From Phylloscopus collybita (lineage: Eukaryota; Chordata; Aves; Passeriformes; Phylloscopidae), in contig JAJNNQ010000142.1 of the NCBI GenBank assembly GCA_027886175.1, positions 2,486,501-2,550,500 of the forward strand: a stretch of DNA of 64,000 nt. Direction: 5' to 3'. Position 1 is the stretch's first letter, and every line of letters starts with the position of its first letter. The notes under the pieces were generated by a model that searched no databases, was not told the origin of the DNA, and saw nothing but the letters and a program-made list of their open reading frames with translations. Of the stretch, positions 1 to 12,021 are shown piece by piece. The position numbers were made by a program, and so were the translations under genes.

Positions 1-2229
1 GCCTGCCACTGGGCTTCTGCCTGCTGAAATTCCATACAAATGAGGATATCTCCCCGATGAAATAAACCAACAGACGGAAGTTTGTCTTCCCATGTACTGC
101 AAAAGACCTCCTAAAACCTGATATCGGGAACGTAGTGTGGAGACTTTGGTTTCCCATGGAAAAAGACCACTGTTCCTGTCTAATGCTGTCTGCCTGGTAC
201 AGTGGTTATGACTGCTGAAGTTCCATAAAAATGAGGATATCTCTGCGATGCAATCAACCACAAGATAGAAGTATGTCTTCCCTTGTAGTACCAAAGGCCT
301 CCTACAAACTGACATCAGGAACGTGAGATGGAGACTTTGGTTTCCCAAGGAAATGGGCCACCGTTTGTGTCTAATGCTCTCTGCCAGCCACTTGGCTTAT
401 GCCTACTAGAATTCCAATAAAATTCTCTACAAATGAGGATATCTCCCAGGTGCAATCTACCACCTGACGGAAGTTTGTCTGCCCTTGTAGTTCCAAAGGC
501 CTCCTACAAACTGACATCAGGAACGTGAGGTGGAGACTTTGGTTTCCAATGGAAAAGTTCCACTGTTCGTGTCTAATGCTGTCTGCCTGCCACTGAGCTT
601 CTGCCTGTTGAAATTCCATAGAAATGAGGATATCTCCTCGATGCAATCAACCACCAGACGGAACGTGGTCTTCCTTTGTACTGCCAAAGGCCTCCTTCAA
701 ACTGACATCAGGAACCTGGGGTTGAGACTTTGGTTTCCCATGGAAAAGGGCCACCGTTCGTGTCTAATGCTGTCTGCTTGCCACTGGGATTATGGCTACT
801 AAAATTACATACAAATGAGGCTATCTCCCAGATGCAATATGCCACCAGATGGAAGTTTGTCTGCTCTTGCAGTGCCAAAGGCCTCCTTCAAACTGACATT
901 CGGAACCTGGCCTGGAGACTTCGGTTTCCTTTGGAAAAGGCCCACCGTTTATGTTTAATGCTGTCTGTCTGCCACTGGGCTTCTGAGTACTAAAATACCA
1001 CTAAAATTCCGTACAAATGAGGACATCTCCGAGGTGCAATCTACCGCCAGATGGAAATTTGTCTGCCAGTGTAGCGCCAATGGCCTCCTAAACACTGACA
1101 TCAGGAACATAGGATGCATAATTGGTTTTTCCATGGAAAAGGGCAACCGTTCGTGTCTAATGCTGTCTGCATGCCACTGGGTTACGCCTGCTGAAATTCC
1201 TCACAAATGAGGCTATCTCCCAGATAGAATCTACCACCAGTTCGAAGTTTATTTGCCCTTGTAGTGCCAAAGGCCACCTAAAAACTGACATCAGGAACGT
1301 GGGGTGGAGACTTCGGTTTCCCATGAAAAAGGTCCACCGTTCGTGTCCTATGCTGTCTGCCTGCCACTGATCTTCTGCCTGCTGAAATTCCATACAAATG
1401 AGGATATCTCCTCAATGCAATCAACCACCAGGCGGAACTTTGTCTGCCCTTGTAGTGCCAAAGGCCTCCTACAAACTGACATCAGGAACCTGGAGTGGAG
1501 ACTTTGGTTTCCCATGGAAATGGGCCAGAGTTCGTGTCTAATGATGTTTGCCTGCCACAAGGCTTCTGCCTATTAAAATTCCAATAAAATTCTATACCAT
1601 TGAAGATGTTTCTCATGTGCAATCTACCACGAAATGGAAGTTTGTCTCCCCCTGTAGAGCAAAAGGCTTCCTACAAATTGACATCAAGAAGCTGGGGTGG
1701 AGACTTTGGTTTCCCATGGCAAAGGGCCACGGTTCCTGTCTAATGCTGTCTGCCTGCCACTGGGCTTATGCCTACTAAAATTACATACAAATGAGGATAT
1801 CTCCCAGATGCAATATGCCACCAGTTGGAAGTTTGTCTCATCTTGTAGTGCCAGAGGCCTCCTAGAAAATGACATCAGGAACCTGGGGTGGAGACTTTGG
1901 TTTCCCATGGAAATGGGCCACTATTCATGTCTAATTCTGTCTGCCTGCCGCTGGGATTCTGCCTACTAAAATTCCTCTAAAATTCCATACAAATGCGAAT
2001 ATCTCCCAGGTGCAAACTAACACCAGATGGAAGTTTCTCTGCCCTTATGTTTCCAAAGGCCTCCTACAAACTGCCATCAGAAACCTAGGGTGGAGACTTT
2101 GGTTTCCCATGGAAAAGGACCACCGTTCCTGTCTAATGCTGTCTGCCTGGCACTGTGGTTATGACTGCTGAAGTTCCATACAAATGAGGATATCTCCCAG
2201 ATGCAATATGCCACCAGATGGAAGTTTGT

Positions 2230-3330
2230 CTGCTCTTGCAGTGCCAAAGGCCTCCTTTATACTGACATTCGGAACCTGGCGTGGAGACTTTGGTTTCCTA
2301 TGGAAAAGGCCCACCGTTCATGTTTAATGCTCTCTGTCTGCAACTGGGCTTCTGAGTACTAAAATACCACTAAAATTCCATACAAATAAGGACATCTACG
2401 AGGTGCGATCCACCACGAGATGGAGGTTTGTCTGCCCTTGTAGTGCCAAAGGCCTCCTACAAACTGACATCAGGAGCCTGGGTTGGAGACTTTGTTTTCC
2501 CATGGAAAAGGGCCACCGTTCGTGTCTAATGCTGTCTGCCTGCCACTGGGCTTCTATCTGCTGAAATTCCATACAAATGTGGATATCTTCCCGATGCAAT
2601 CAACCACCAGACGGAAGTTTTTCTGCCCTTGTACTGTCAATGGCCTACTAAAACCTGACATCGGGAACGTGGTGTGGAGACTTTGGTTTCCCTAGGAAAA
2701 GGACCACCGTTCCTGTCTAATGCTGTCTGCCTGGCACTGTGGTTATGACTGCTGAAGGTCCATACAAATGAGGATATCTCCCAGGAGCAATCTACCACCA
2801 GGTGGAAGTTTGTCTACCCTTGTACTGCCGAAGGCCTCCTAGTAACGGACATCAGGAACGTGGGGTGGAGACTTTGGTTTCCCATAAAAATGGGCCACCG
2901 TTCGTGTCTAAAGCTGTCTGCCTGCCACTGGGGATCTTCGTAATAAAATTCCAATAAAATTCCAGAGAAATGAGGATATCTCCCAGGTGCAATCTACCAC
3001 CAGATGGAAGTTTTTCTGCCCTTGTAGTTCCAAACGCCTTCTATAAATTGACATCAGGAACGTGGGGTGGAGACTTTGTTTTCCCATGGAAATGGGCCAC
3101 CGTTTGTGTCTAATGCTATGTGACTGCCACTGGGATTATGCCTAGTAAAATCCCGTACAAATGAGGATATCTCCCAGATAGAGTCTACCACCAGATGAAA
3201 GTTTGTCTGCCCTTGTAATGCCAAAGGCCTCCTACAAACTGACATCAGGATTCTGGAAAGGAGGCTTTGGTTTCCCATGGAAAATGTGCACCCTTTTTGT
3301 TTAATGCTGTCTCCTTGCCACTGGGCTTAT
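2230..3330 (+). repeat. Satellite block duplicated at +14.8 kb (copy 1)
   Basis: This multi-monomer block is repeated almost exactly at 17,033-18,133, a shift of 14,803 bp. Shared rare variants are the evidence: the altered core 'tttccctaggaaaaggacc' (instead of CCATGG), the ending 'ggggatcttcgtaataaaa', and the 'attctggaaaggaggcttt' core. The shift stays constant across the block, so there is no net indel between the copies. Homology breaks down just after the core near 3,280. A third, inverted copy of the same block lies at the right end of the window, at about 62,640-63,600. Confidence 0.8.
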
Positions 3331-4064
3331 GACTACTGAAATTACATACAAATGAGGATATCTCCCTAACAAAATTTCCCACCAGATGGAAGTTTGTCTG
3401 CCCTTTTAATGCCAAAGGCCTACTAAAAACTGACATCAGGAGCCTGGTTGGAGACTTTGTTTTCCCATGGAAAAGGGCCACCGTTCCTCTCTAATGCTGT
3501 CTGCCTGCCACTGGGCTTCTACCTGATGAAATTCCATAAAAATGAGGATATCTCAACGATGCAATCAACCACCAGACGGAAGTTTGTCTGCCCTTGTAGT
3601 GCCAAAGGCCTCCTAGAAACGGACAAAAGGAACGAGGGGTGGAGACTTTGGTTTTCCATCAAATGGGCCATTTTTCTTGTCTAATGCTGTCTGCCTGCCA
3701 CGGGGTTTCTTCCTACTAAAATTCCACTAAAACTCCATAAAAATGAGGATATCTCCCAGGTGCAATCTACAACCAGATGGAAGTTTCTCTGCCCTTATAT
3801 TGGAAAACGCCTCCTACAAAGTGACATCAGCAACATGGGGTGGAGATTTTGGTTTCCCATGGAAAAGGGCCACTGTTCGTGTCTAATGCTGTCTGCCTGC
3901 CACTGGAGTTATGCCTACTGAAATTCCTCACAAATGAGGATATTTCCCAGATGGAATCTCCCACCAGTTGGAAGTTTTTTTGCCCTTCTAGTGCCAAAGG
4001 CCTCCTAAAAACTGACATCAGGAACCTGGGGTGGAGACTTTGGTTTCTCATGGAAATGGGCCAC

Positions 4065-4850
4065 CGTTCGTGTCTAATAATGTCTGTCGGCCATTGGGCT
4101 TCTACCTACGAAAATTCCACTGAAATTCCATACAAATGAAGACATCTCCCGGGTGCAGTCTACCGCCAGATATAAGTTTTTCTGCCCTTGTATTTCCAAA
4201 GGCCTTCTATAAACTGACATGAGGAGCCTGGAGTGGACACTTTGGTTTCCCATGGATATGGGCCAGCGTTCGTGTGTAAAGCAGTCTGCCTGCTGCTGGA
4301 TTTCTGCCTACTTTAATACCACTGAAATTCCATAAAAATGAGGATATCTCCCAGGTGCAATCTACCACCAGATGGAAGTTTTTCTGCCCTTGTACTTCCA
4401 AAGGCCTCTTACAAACTAATATCAGGAACGTGGGGTAGAGACTTCGGTTTCCCATGGAAAAGGACCACCGTTTGTGTCTAATGCTGTCTGCCTGCCACTG
4501 GGGTTATGCCTGCTGAAATTCCTCACAAATGAGGATATCTCCCGCACGGAATCTACCACCAGTTGGAAGTTTATCTGCCCTTGTAGTGCCAAAGGCCTCC
4601 TACAAACTGACATCAGGCACGTGAGATGGAGACTTTGGTTTCCCAAGGAAATGGACCACAGTTCGTGTCTAATGCTGTCTGCGAGACACTGGGCTTATGC
4701 CGACTAAAATTCCACTAAAATTCTATACAAATGAGGATGTCTCCCAGGTGCAATCTACCACCAGATGGAAGTTTGTCTGCCCCTGAAGAGCCAAAGGCTT
4801 CCTACAAATTGACATCAAGAACCTGAGGCGGAGACTTTGGTTTCCCATGG
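4065..4850 (+). repeat. Satellite block of four monomers, three copies
   Basis: This block recurs at about 8,589-9,374 (shift 4,524) and 12,921-13,706 (a further 4,332). Diagnostic variants are 'taataatgtctgtcggcc', 'ggtgcagtctaccgccag', 'gtgtgtaaagcagtctgcc', 'tcccgcacggaatc' and 'gtctgcgagacactgggc'. Related inverted copies occur on the right flank near 49,793-50,160 and 57,470-57,640. Copy 1 lacks the roughly 785 bp (about four monomers) that separate this block from the next shared block in the other two copies. Confidence 0.8.
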
Positions 4851-4869
4851 AAAAGGGCCACCGTTCGCG

Positions 4870-6700
4870 TCTAATGCTGTCTGCCTGCCACTGGGCTTCT
4901 GCCTGCTGAAATTCCATACAAATGAGGGTATCTCCTCGATTCAATCAAACACAAGACGGAACTTTGTCTGCCCTTGTAGTGCCAAAGGCCTCCTACAAAA
5001 TGACACCCGGAACCCGGAGTGGAGGCTTTGGTTTCCCATAGAAATGGGCCATTGTTCGTGTCTAATGCTGTCTGCCTGCCACTGGGTTTCTTCCTACTAA
5101 AATTCCACTAAAATTCCATAGAAATGAGGATATCTCCCAGGTGCAATCTACAACCAGATGGAAGTTTTTCTGCCCTTATATTGGAAAACGCCTCCTACAA
5201 TGAGACATCAGCAACGTGGGGTGGAGATTTTGGTTTCCCATGGAAATGGGCCACTGTTCGTGTCCAATGCTGTCTGCGTGCCACTTGGCTTCTGCCTTCT
5301 GAAATCCCATACAAATGAGCATATCTCGCCGATGCAATCAACCACCAGATGGAAGTTTGTCTGCCCTTTTAATGCCAAAGGCCTCCTACAAACTGACATG
5401 AGGAGCCTGGGTTGGAGACTTTGGTTTCCCATGGATATTGGCCAGCGTTCGTGTGTAATGCTGTCTGCCTGCCGCTGGACTTCTGCCTACTAAAATACCA
5501 CTAAAATTCCATACAAATGGCGATATCTCCCAGGTCCAATCTACCACCAGATGGAAATTTTTCTGCCCTTGTAGTTCCATTCGCCTCTTAATGACTGACA
5601 TCAGGAACGTGGGATGGAGACTTTGGTTTCCCATGGAAAAGGGCACCGTTCGTGTCTAATGCTATCTGCCTGCCACTGGGGTTATGCCTTCTGAAATTCC
5701 TCACAAATGAGGATATCTCCCAGGTGCAATCTACCACCAGATGGAAGTTTGTCTGCCCTTCTAGTTCCAAAGCCCTCCTACAAACTGACATCAGGAACAT
5801 GAGGTGGAGACTTTGGTTTCCCATGGAAATGGGCCAGCGTTCGTGTCTAATGCTGTCTGCCTGCCACTGGGCTTATGCCTACTAAAATTCCACTAAAATT
5901 CTATACAAATGAGGATATCTCCCAGGTGCAATCTACCACCAGATAGAAGTTTGTCTGCCCTTGTAATTCCAAAGGCCTCCTACAAATTGTCATCAGGAAC
6001 CTGGGGCGGAGACTTTGGTTTCCCCTGGAAAAGGGCCACCGTTCGTGTCTAATGCTGTCTGCCTTCCACTGGGCTTATGGGTACTAAAATTACATACAAA
6101 TGAGGATATCTCCCAGATGCAATATGCCACCAATTGGAAGTTTGTCCCCTCTTGTAGTGCCAGAGGCCTCCTAGAAAATGACATCAGGATCATGGGTTGG
6201 AGACTTTGGTTTCCTATGGAAATGGGCCACTATTCATGTCTAATTCTGTCTACATGCTGCTGGGATTCTGCCTACTAAAATTCCACTAAAATTCCATAAA
6301 AATGAGTATATCTCCCAGCTACAACCTAACACCAGATGGAAGTTTCTCTGCCCTTGTATTTCCAAAGGCCTCCTACAAACTGCCATCAGGAACCTAGGGT
6401 GGAGACTTTGGTTTCCCATGGAAAAGGTCCATTGTTCGTGTCTAATGCTGTCTGCCTGCCACTGGGCTTCTGCCTGCTGAAATTCCATACAAATGAGGAT
6501 ATCTCCTCGATGCAATCAACTACCAGATGGAACTTTGTCTGCTCTTGTAGTGCCAAAGGCCTCCTACAAACTCACATCAGGAACCTGGAGTGGAGACTTT
6601 GGTTTCCCATGGAAATGGGCCAGCGTTCGTGTCTAATGACTTGCGTCTACCACTAGGCTTCTGCCTATTAAAATCCCACTAAAATTCCATACAAATGAGG
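4870..6700 (+). repeat. Satellite higher-order block, three copies
   Basis: This segment of about 1.8 kb reappears at about 10,179-12,000 (shift 5,309) and 14,511-16,125 (a further 4,332). Shared private variants include 'cctcgattcaatcaaacac', 'gagacatcagcaacgtgg', 'ccatggatattggccagcg', 'acaaatggcgatatctccc' and 'tcatgggttggagac'. The copies differ by scattered substitutions only, so this is recent segmental copying inside an older satellite. Confidence 0.82.
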
Positions 6701-7689
6701 ATGTCTCCCAGATGCAATCTACCACCAGATGGAAGTTTGTCTGCCTCTGTAGTGCCAAATGCCTCCTAAAAACTGACATCAGGAACGTGGGCTGGAGACT
6801 TTGGTTTCCCATGGAAAAGGGGCACCGTTCGTGTCTAATGCTGTCTGCCTGTCACTGGTGTTATGCCTGCTGAAATACCTCAGAAATGAGGATATCTCCC
6901 AGATGCAATATGCCAGCAGTTGGAAGTTTGTCTCCTCCTGTAGTGCCAGAGGTCTCCTAAAAACTGACATCAGGAACGTGGGGTGGAGACTTTGTTTTTC
7001 CATGGAAAGAGGCCACCGTTCGTGTCTAATGCTGTCTGCCTGCCAGTGGGCATATGCCTACCAAAGTTCCATACATATGAGGATATCTCCCAAATGCAAT
7101 TTCCCACCAGATGAAAGTTTGTCTGCCCTTTTAATGCCAAAGGCCTCCTACAAACTGACATGAGGAGCCTGGGTTGGAGACTTTGGTTTCCCATGGATAT
7201 TGGCCAGCGTTCGTGTGTAATGCTGTCTGCCTGCCGCTGGACTTCTGCCTACTAAAATTCCACTAAAATTCTATACAAATGAGGATATCTCCCAGGTGCA
7301 ATCTACCACCAGATGGAAGTTTGTCTGCCCTTGTAGTTCCAAAGGCCTCCTACAAACTGACATCAGGAACGTGAGCTGGAGACTTTGGTTTCCCATGGAA
7401 AAGGTCCATTGTTCATGTCTAATGCTGTCTGTGTGCCACTGGGCTTCTGCCTGCTGAAATTCCATACAAATGAGGATATCTCCTCGATGCAATCAACCAC
7501 CAGACGGAACTTTGTCTGCCCTTGTAGTGCCAAACGCCTCCTTCAAACTGACATCAGGATCCTGGATTGGAAACTTTGGTTTCCCATGGAAATGGGCCAG
7601 CGTTCGTGTCTAATGATGTGTGCCTGCCACGAGGCTTCTGCCTATTAAAATTCCACTAAAATTCCATACAAATGAGGATGTGTCTCATG

Positions 7690-10600
7690 TGCAATCTACC
7701 ACCAGATGGAAGTTTGTCTGCCCCTGTAGAGCCAAAGGCTTCCTACAAATTGACATCAGGAACCTGGGGCGGAGACTTTGGTTTCCCATTGAAAAGGACC
7801 ACCGTTCCTGTCTAATGCTGTCTGCCTGCCACTGGGCTTATGCCTACTAAAATTACATACAAATGAGGATATCTCCCAGATGCAATATGCCACCAGTTGG
7901 AAGTTTGTCTCGTCTTGTAGTGCCAGAGGCCTCCTAGAAAATGACATCAGGAACCTGGGGTGGAGACTTTGGTTTCCCATGGAAATGGGCCACTATTCAT
8001 GTCTAATTCTGTCTGCCTGCCGCTGGGATTCTGCCTACTAAAATTCCTCTAAAATTCCATACAAATGCGAATATCTCCAAGATGCAAACTAACACCAGAT
8101 GGAAGTTTCTCTGCCCTTATGTTTCCAAAGGCCTCCTACAAACTGCCATCAGAAACCTAGGGTGGAGACTTTGGTTTCCCATGGAAAAGGACCACCGTTC
8201 CTGTCTAATGCTGTCTGCCTGGCACTGTGGTTATGACTGCTGAAGTTCCATACAAATGAGGATATCTCCCAGATGCAATATGCCACCAGATGGAAGTTTG
8301 TCTGCTCTTGCAGTGCCAAAGGCCTCCTTTATACTGACATTCGGAACCTGGCGTGGAGACTTTGGTTTCCTATGGAAAAGGCCCACCGTTCATGTTTAAT
8401 GCTCTCTGTCTGCAACTGGGCTTCTGAGTACTAAAATACCACTAAAATTCCATACAAATAAGGACATCTACGAGGTGCGATCCACCACTAGATGGAGGTT
8501 TGTCTGCCCTTGTAGTGCCAAAGGCCTCCTACAAACTGACATCAGGAGCCTGGGTTGGAGACTTTGTTTTCCCATGGAAAAGGGCCACCGTTCGTGTCTA
8601 ATAATGTCTGTCGGCCATTGGGCTTCTACCTACGAAAATTCCACTGAAATTCCATACAAATGAAGACATCTCCCGGGTGCAGTCTACCGCCAGATATAAG
8701 TTTTTCTGCCCTTGTATTTCCAAAGGCCTTCTATAAACTGACATGAGGAGCCTGGAGTGGACACTTTGGTTTCCCATGGATATGGGCCAGCGTTCGTGTG
8801 TAAAGCAGTCTGCCTGCTGCTGGATTTCTGCCTACTTTAATACCACTGAAATTCCATAAAAATGAGGATATCTCCCAGGTGCAATCTACCACCAGATGGA
8901 AGTTTTTCTGCCCTTGTACTTCCAAAGGCCTCTTACAAGCTAATATCAGGAACGTGGGGTAGAGACTTCGGTTTCCCATGGAAAAGGACCACCGTTTGTG
9001 TCTAATGCTGTCTGCCTGCCACTGGGGTTATGCCTGCTGAAATTCCTCACAAATGAGGATATCTCCCGCACGGAATCTACCACCAGTTGGAAGTTTATCT
9101 GCCCTTGTAGTGCCAAAGGCCTCCTACAAACTGACATCAGGTATGTGAGATGGAGACTTTGGTTTCCCAAGGAAATGGACCACAGTTCGTGTCTAATGCT
9201 GTCTGCGAGACACTGGGCTTATGCCGACTAAAATTCCACTAAAATTCTATACAAATGAGGATGTCTCCCAGGTGCAATCTACCACCAGATGGAAGTTTGT
9301 CTGCCCCTGAAGAGCCAAAGGCTTCCTACAAATTGACATCAAGAACCTGAGGCGGAGACTTTGGTTTACCATGGAAAAGGGCCACCGTTCGTGTCTAATA
9401 CTGTCTGCCTGCCACTGGGCTTATGGCTATTAAAATTACATACAAATGAGGATATCTCCTAGATGCAATATGCCACCAATAGGAACTTTTTCTCCTCCTG
9501 TAGTGCCAGAGGCCTCCTAGAAAATGACATGAGGAACCTGGGGTGGAGACTTTGGTTTCCCATGGAAATGAGCCACTATTCATGTCTAATTCTGTCTACC
9601 TGCAGCTGGGATTCTGTCTACTAATATTCCACTAAAATTCCATACAAATGAGTATATCTCCCAGGTGCAATCTAACACCAGATGGAAGATTCTCTGCCCT
9701 TGTGTTTCCAAAGGCCTCCTACAAACTGCCATCAGGAACCTGGGGTGGAGACTTTGCTTTCCCATGGAAAAGGACCACCGTTCCTGTCTAATGCTGTCTG
9801 CCTGGCACTGTGGTGATGACTGCTGAAGTTCCATACAAATGAGGATATCTCCCAGGTGTAATCTACCACTGGGTGGAAGTTTTTCTGCCCCCGTAGTGCC
9901 AAAGGCCACCTAAAAACTGACATCCCGAACGGGGGGTGGAGACTTTTGTTTCCCAAAGAAATGCCCACCGTTCGTGTCTAATGCTGTCTGGCAGCCACTG
10001 GCCTTATGCCTACTAAAATTCCACTAAAATTCTATAGAAATGAGGTTATCTCCCAGGTGCAATCTACCACCAGATGGAAGTTTGCCTGCCCTTGTATTTC
10101 CAAAGGCCTCCTACAAACTGACATCAGGAACGTGAGGTGGAGACTTTGGTTTCCCATGGAAAAGGTCCATTGTTCGTGTCTAATGCTGTCTGCCTGCCAC
10201 TGGGCTTCTGCCTGCTGAAATTCCATACAAATGAGGGTATCTCCTCGATTCAATCAAACACAAGACGGAACTTTGTCTGCCCTTGTAGTGCCAAAGGCCT
10301 CCTACAAAATGACACCCGGAACCCGGAGTGGAGGCTTTGGTTTCCCATAGAAATGGGCCATTGTTCGTGTCTAATGCTGTCTGCCTGCCACTGGGTTTCT
10401 TCCTACTAAAATTCCACTAAAATTCCATAGAAATGAGGATATCTCCCAGGTGCAATCTACCACCAGATGGAAGTTTTTCTGCCCTTATATTGGAAAACGC
10501 CGCCTACAATGAGACATCAGCAACGTGGGGTGGAGATTTTGGTTTCCCATGGAAATGGGCCACTGTTCGTGTCCAATGCTGTCTGCGTGCCACTTGGCTT

Positions 10601-12021
10601 CTGCCTTCTGAAATCCCATACAAATGAGCATATCTCGCCGATGCAATCAACCACCAGATGGAAGTTTGTCTGCCCTTTTAATGCCAAAGGCCTCCTACAA
10701 ACTGACATGAGGAGCCTGGGTTGGAGACTTTGGTTTCCCATGGATATTAGCCAGCGTTCGTGTGTAATGCTGTCTGCCTGCCGCTGGACTTCTGCCTACT
10801 AAAATACCACTAAAATTCCATACAAATGGCGATATCTCCCAGGTCCAATCTACCACCAGATGGAAATTTTTCTGCCCTTGTAGTTTCATTCGCCTCTTAA
10901 TGACTGACATCAGGAACGTGGGATGGAGACTTTGGTTTCCCATGGAAAAGGGCACCGTTCGTGTCTAATGCTATCTGCCTGCCACTGGGGTTATGCCTTC
11001 TGAAATTCCTCACAAATGAGGATATCTCCCAGGTGCAATCTACCACCAGATGGAAGTTTGTCTGCCCTTGTAGTTCCAAAGCCCTCCTACAAACTGACAT
11101 CAGGAACGTGAGGTGGAGACTTTGGTTTCCCATGGAAAAGGTCCCTTGTTCGTGTCTAATGCTGTCTGCCTGCCACTGGGCTTATGCCTACTAAAATTCC
11201 ACTAAAATTCTATACAAATGAGGATATCTCCCAGGTGCAATCTACCACCAGATAGAAGTTTGTCTGCCCTTGTAATTCCAAAGGCCTCCTACAAATTGTC
11301 ATCAGAAACCTGGGGCGGAGACTTTGGTTTCCCCTGGAAAAGGGCCACCGTTCGTGTCTAATGCTGTCTGCCTTCCACTGGGCTTATGGGTACTAAAATT
11401 ACATACAAATGAGGATATCTCCCAGATGCAATATGCCACCAATTGGAAGTTTGTCCCCTCTTGTAGTGCCAGAGGTCTCCTAGAAAATGACATCAGGATC
11501 ATGGGTTGGAGACTTTGGTTTCCTATGGAAATGGGCCACTATTCATGTCTAATTCTGTCTACATGCTGCTGGGATTCTGCCTACTAAAATTCCACTAAAA
11601 TTCCATAAAAATGAGTATATCTCCCAGCTACAACCTAACACCAGATGGAAGTTTCTCTGCCCTTGTATTTCCAAAGGCCTCCTACAAACTGCCATCAGGA
11701 ACCTAGGGTGGAGACTTTGGTTTCCCATGGAAAAGGTCCATTGTTCGTGTCTAATGCTGTCTGCCTGCCACTGGGCTTCTGCCTGCTGAAATTCCATACA
11801 AATGAGGATATCTCCTCGATGCAATCAACCACCAGATGGAACTTTGTCTGCTCTTGTAGTGCCAAAGGCCTCCTACAAACTCACATCAGGAACCTGGAGT
11901 GGAGACTTTGGTTTCCCATGGAAATGGGCCAGCGTTTGTGTCTAATGACTTGCGTCTACCACTAGGCTTCTGCCTATTAAAATCCCACTAAAATTCCATA
12001 CAAATGAGGATGTCTCCCATG
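7690..12021 (+). repeat. 4,332-bp higher-order repeat, copy 1
   Basis: Twelve or more independent landmarks in this block recur exactly 4,332 bp downstream (for example 8,731 and 13,063; 9,586 and 13,918; 10,467 and 14,799; 11,324 and 15,656). The length fits about 22 monomers, a mixture of 191- and 202-bp types. The two copies lie directly head to tail, so this is a tandem higher-order repeat of just under two units. Differences between the copies are sparse substitutions, for example 10,202 'actgggctt' against neighbouring variants and 14,328 'gccgctggcc' against 'gccactggcc'. Boundaries are good to a few tens of bases. Confidence 0.85.
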
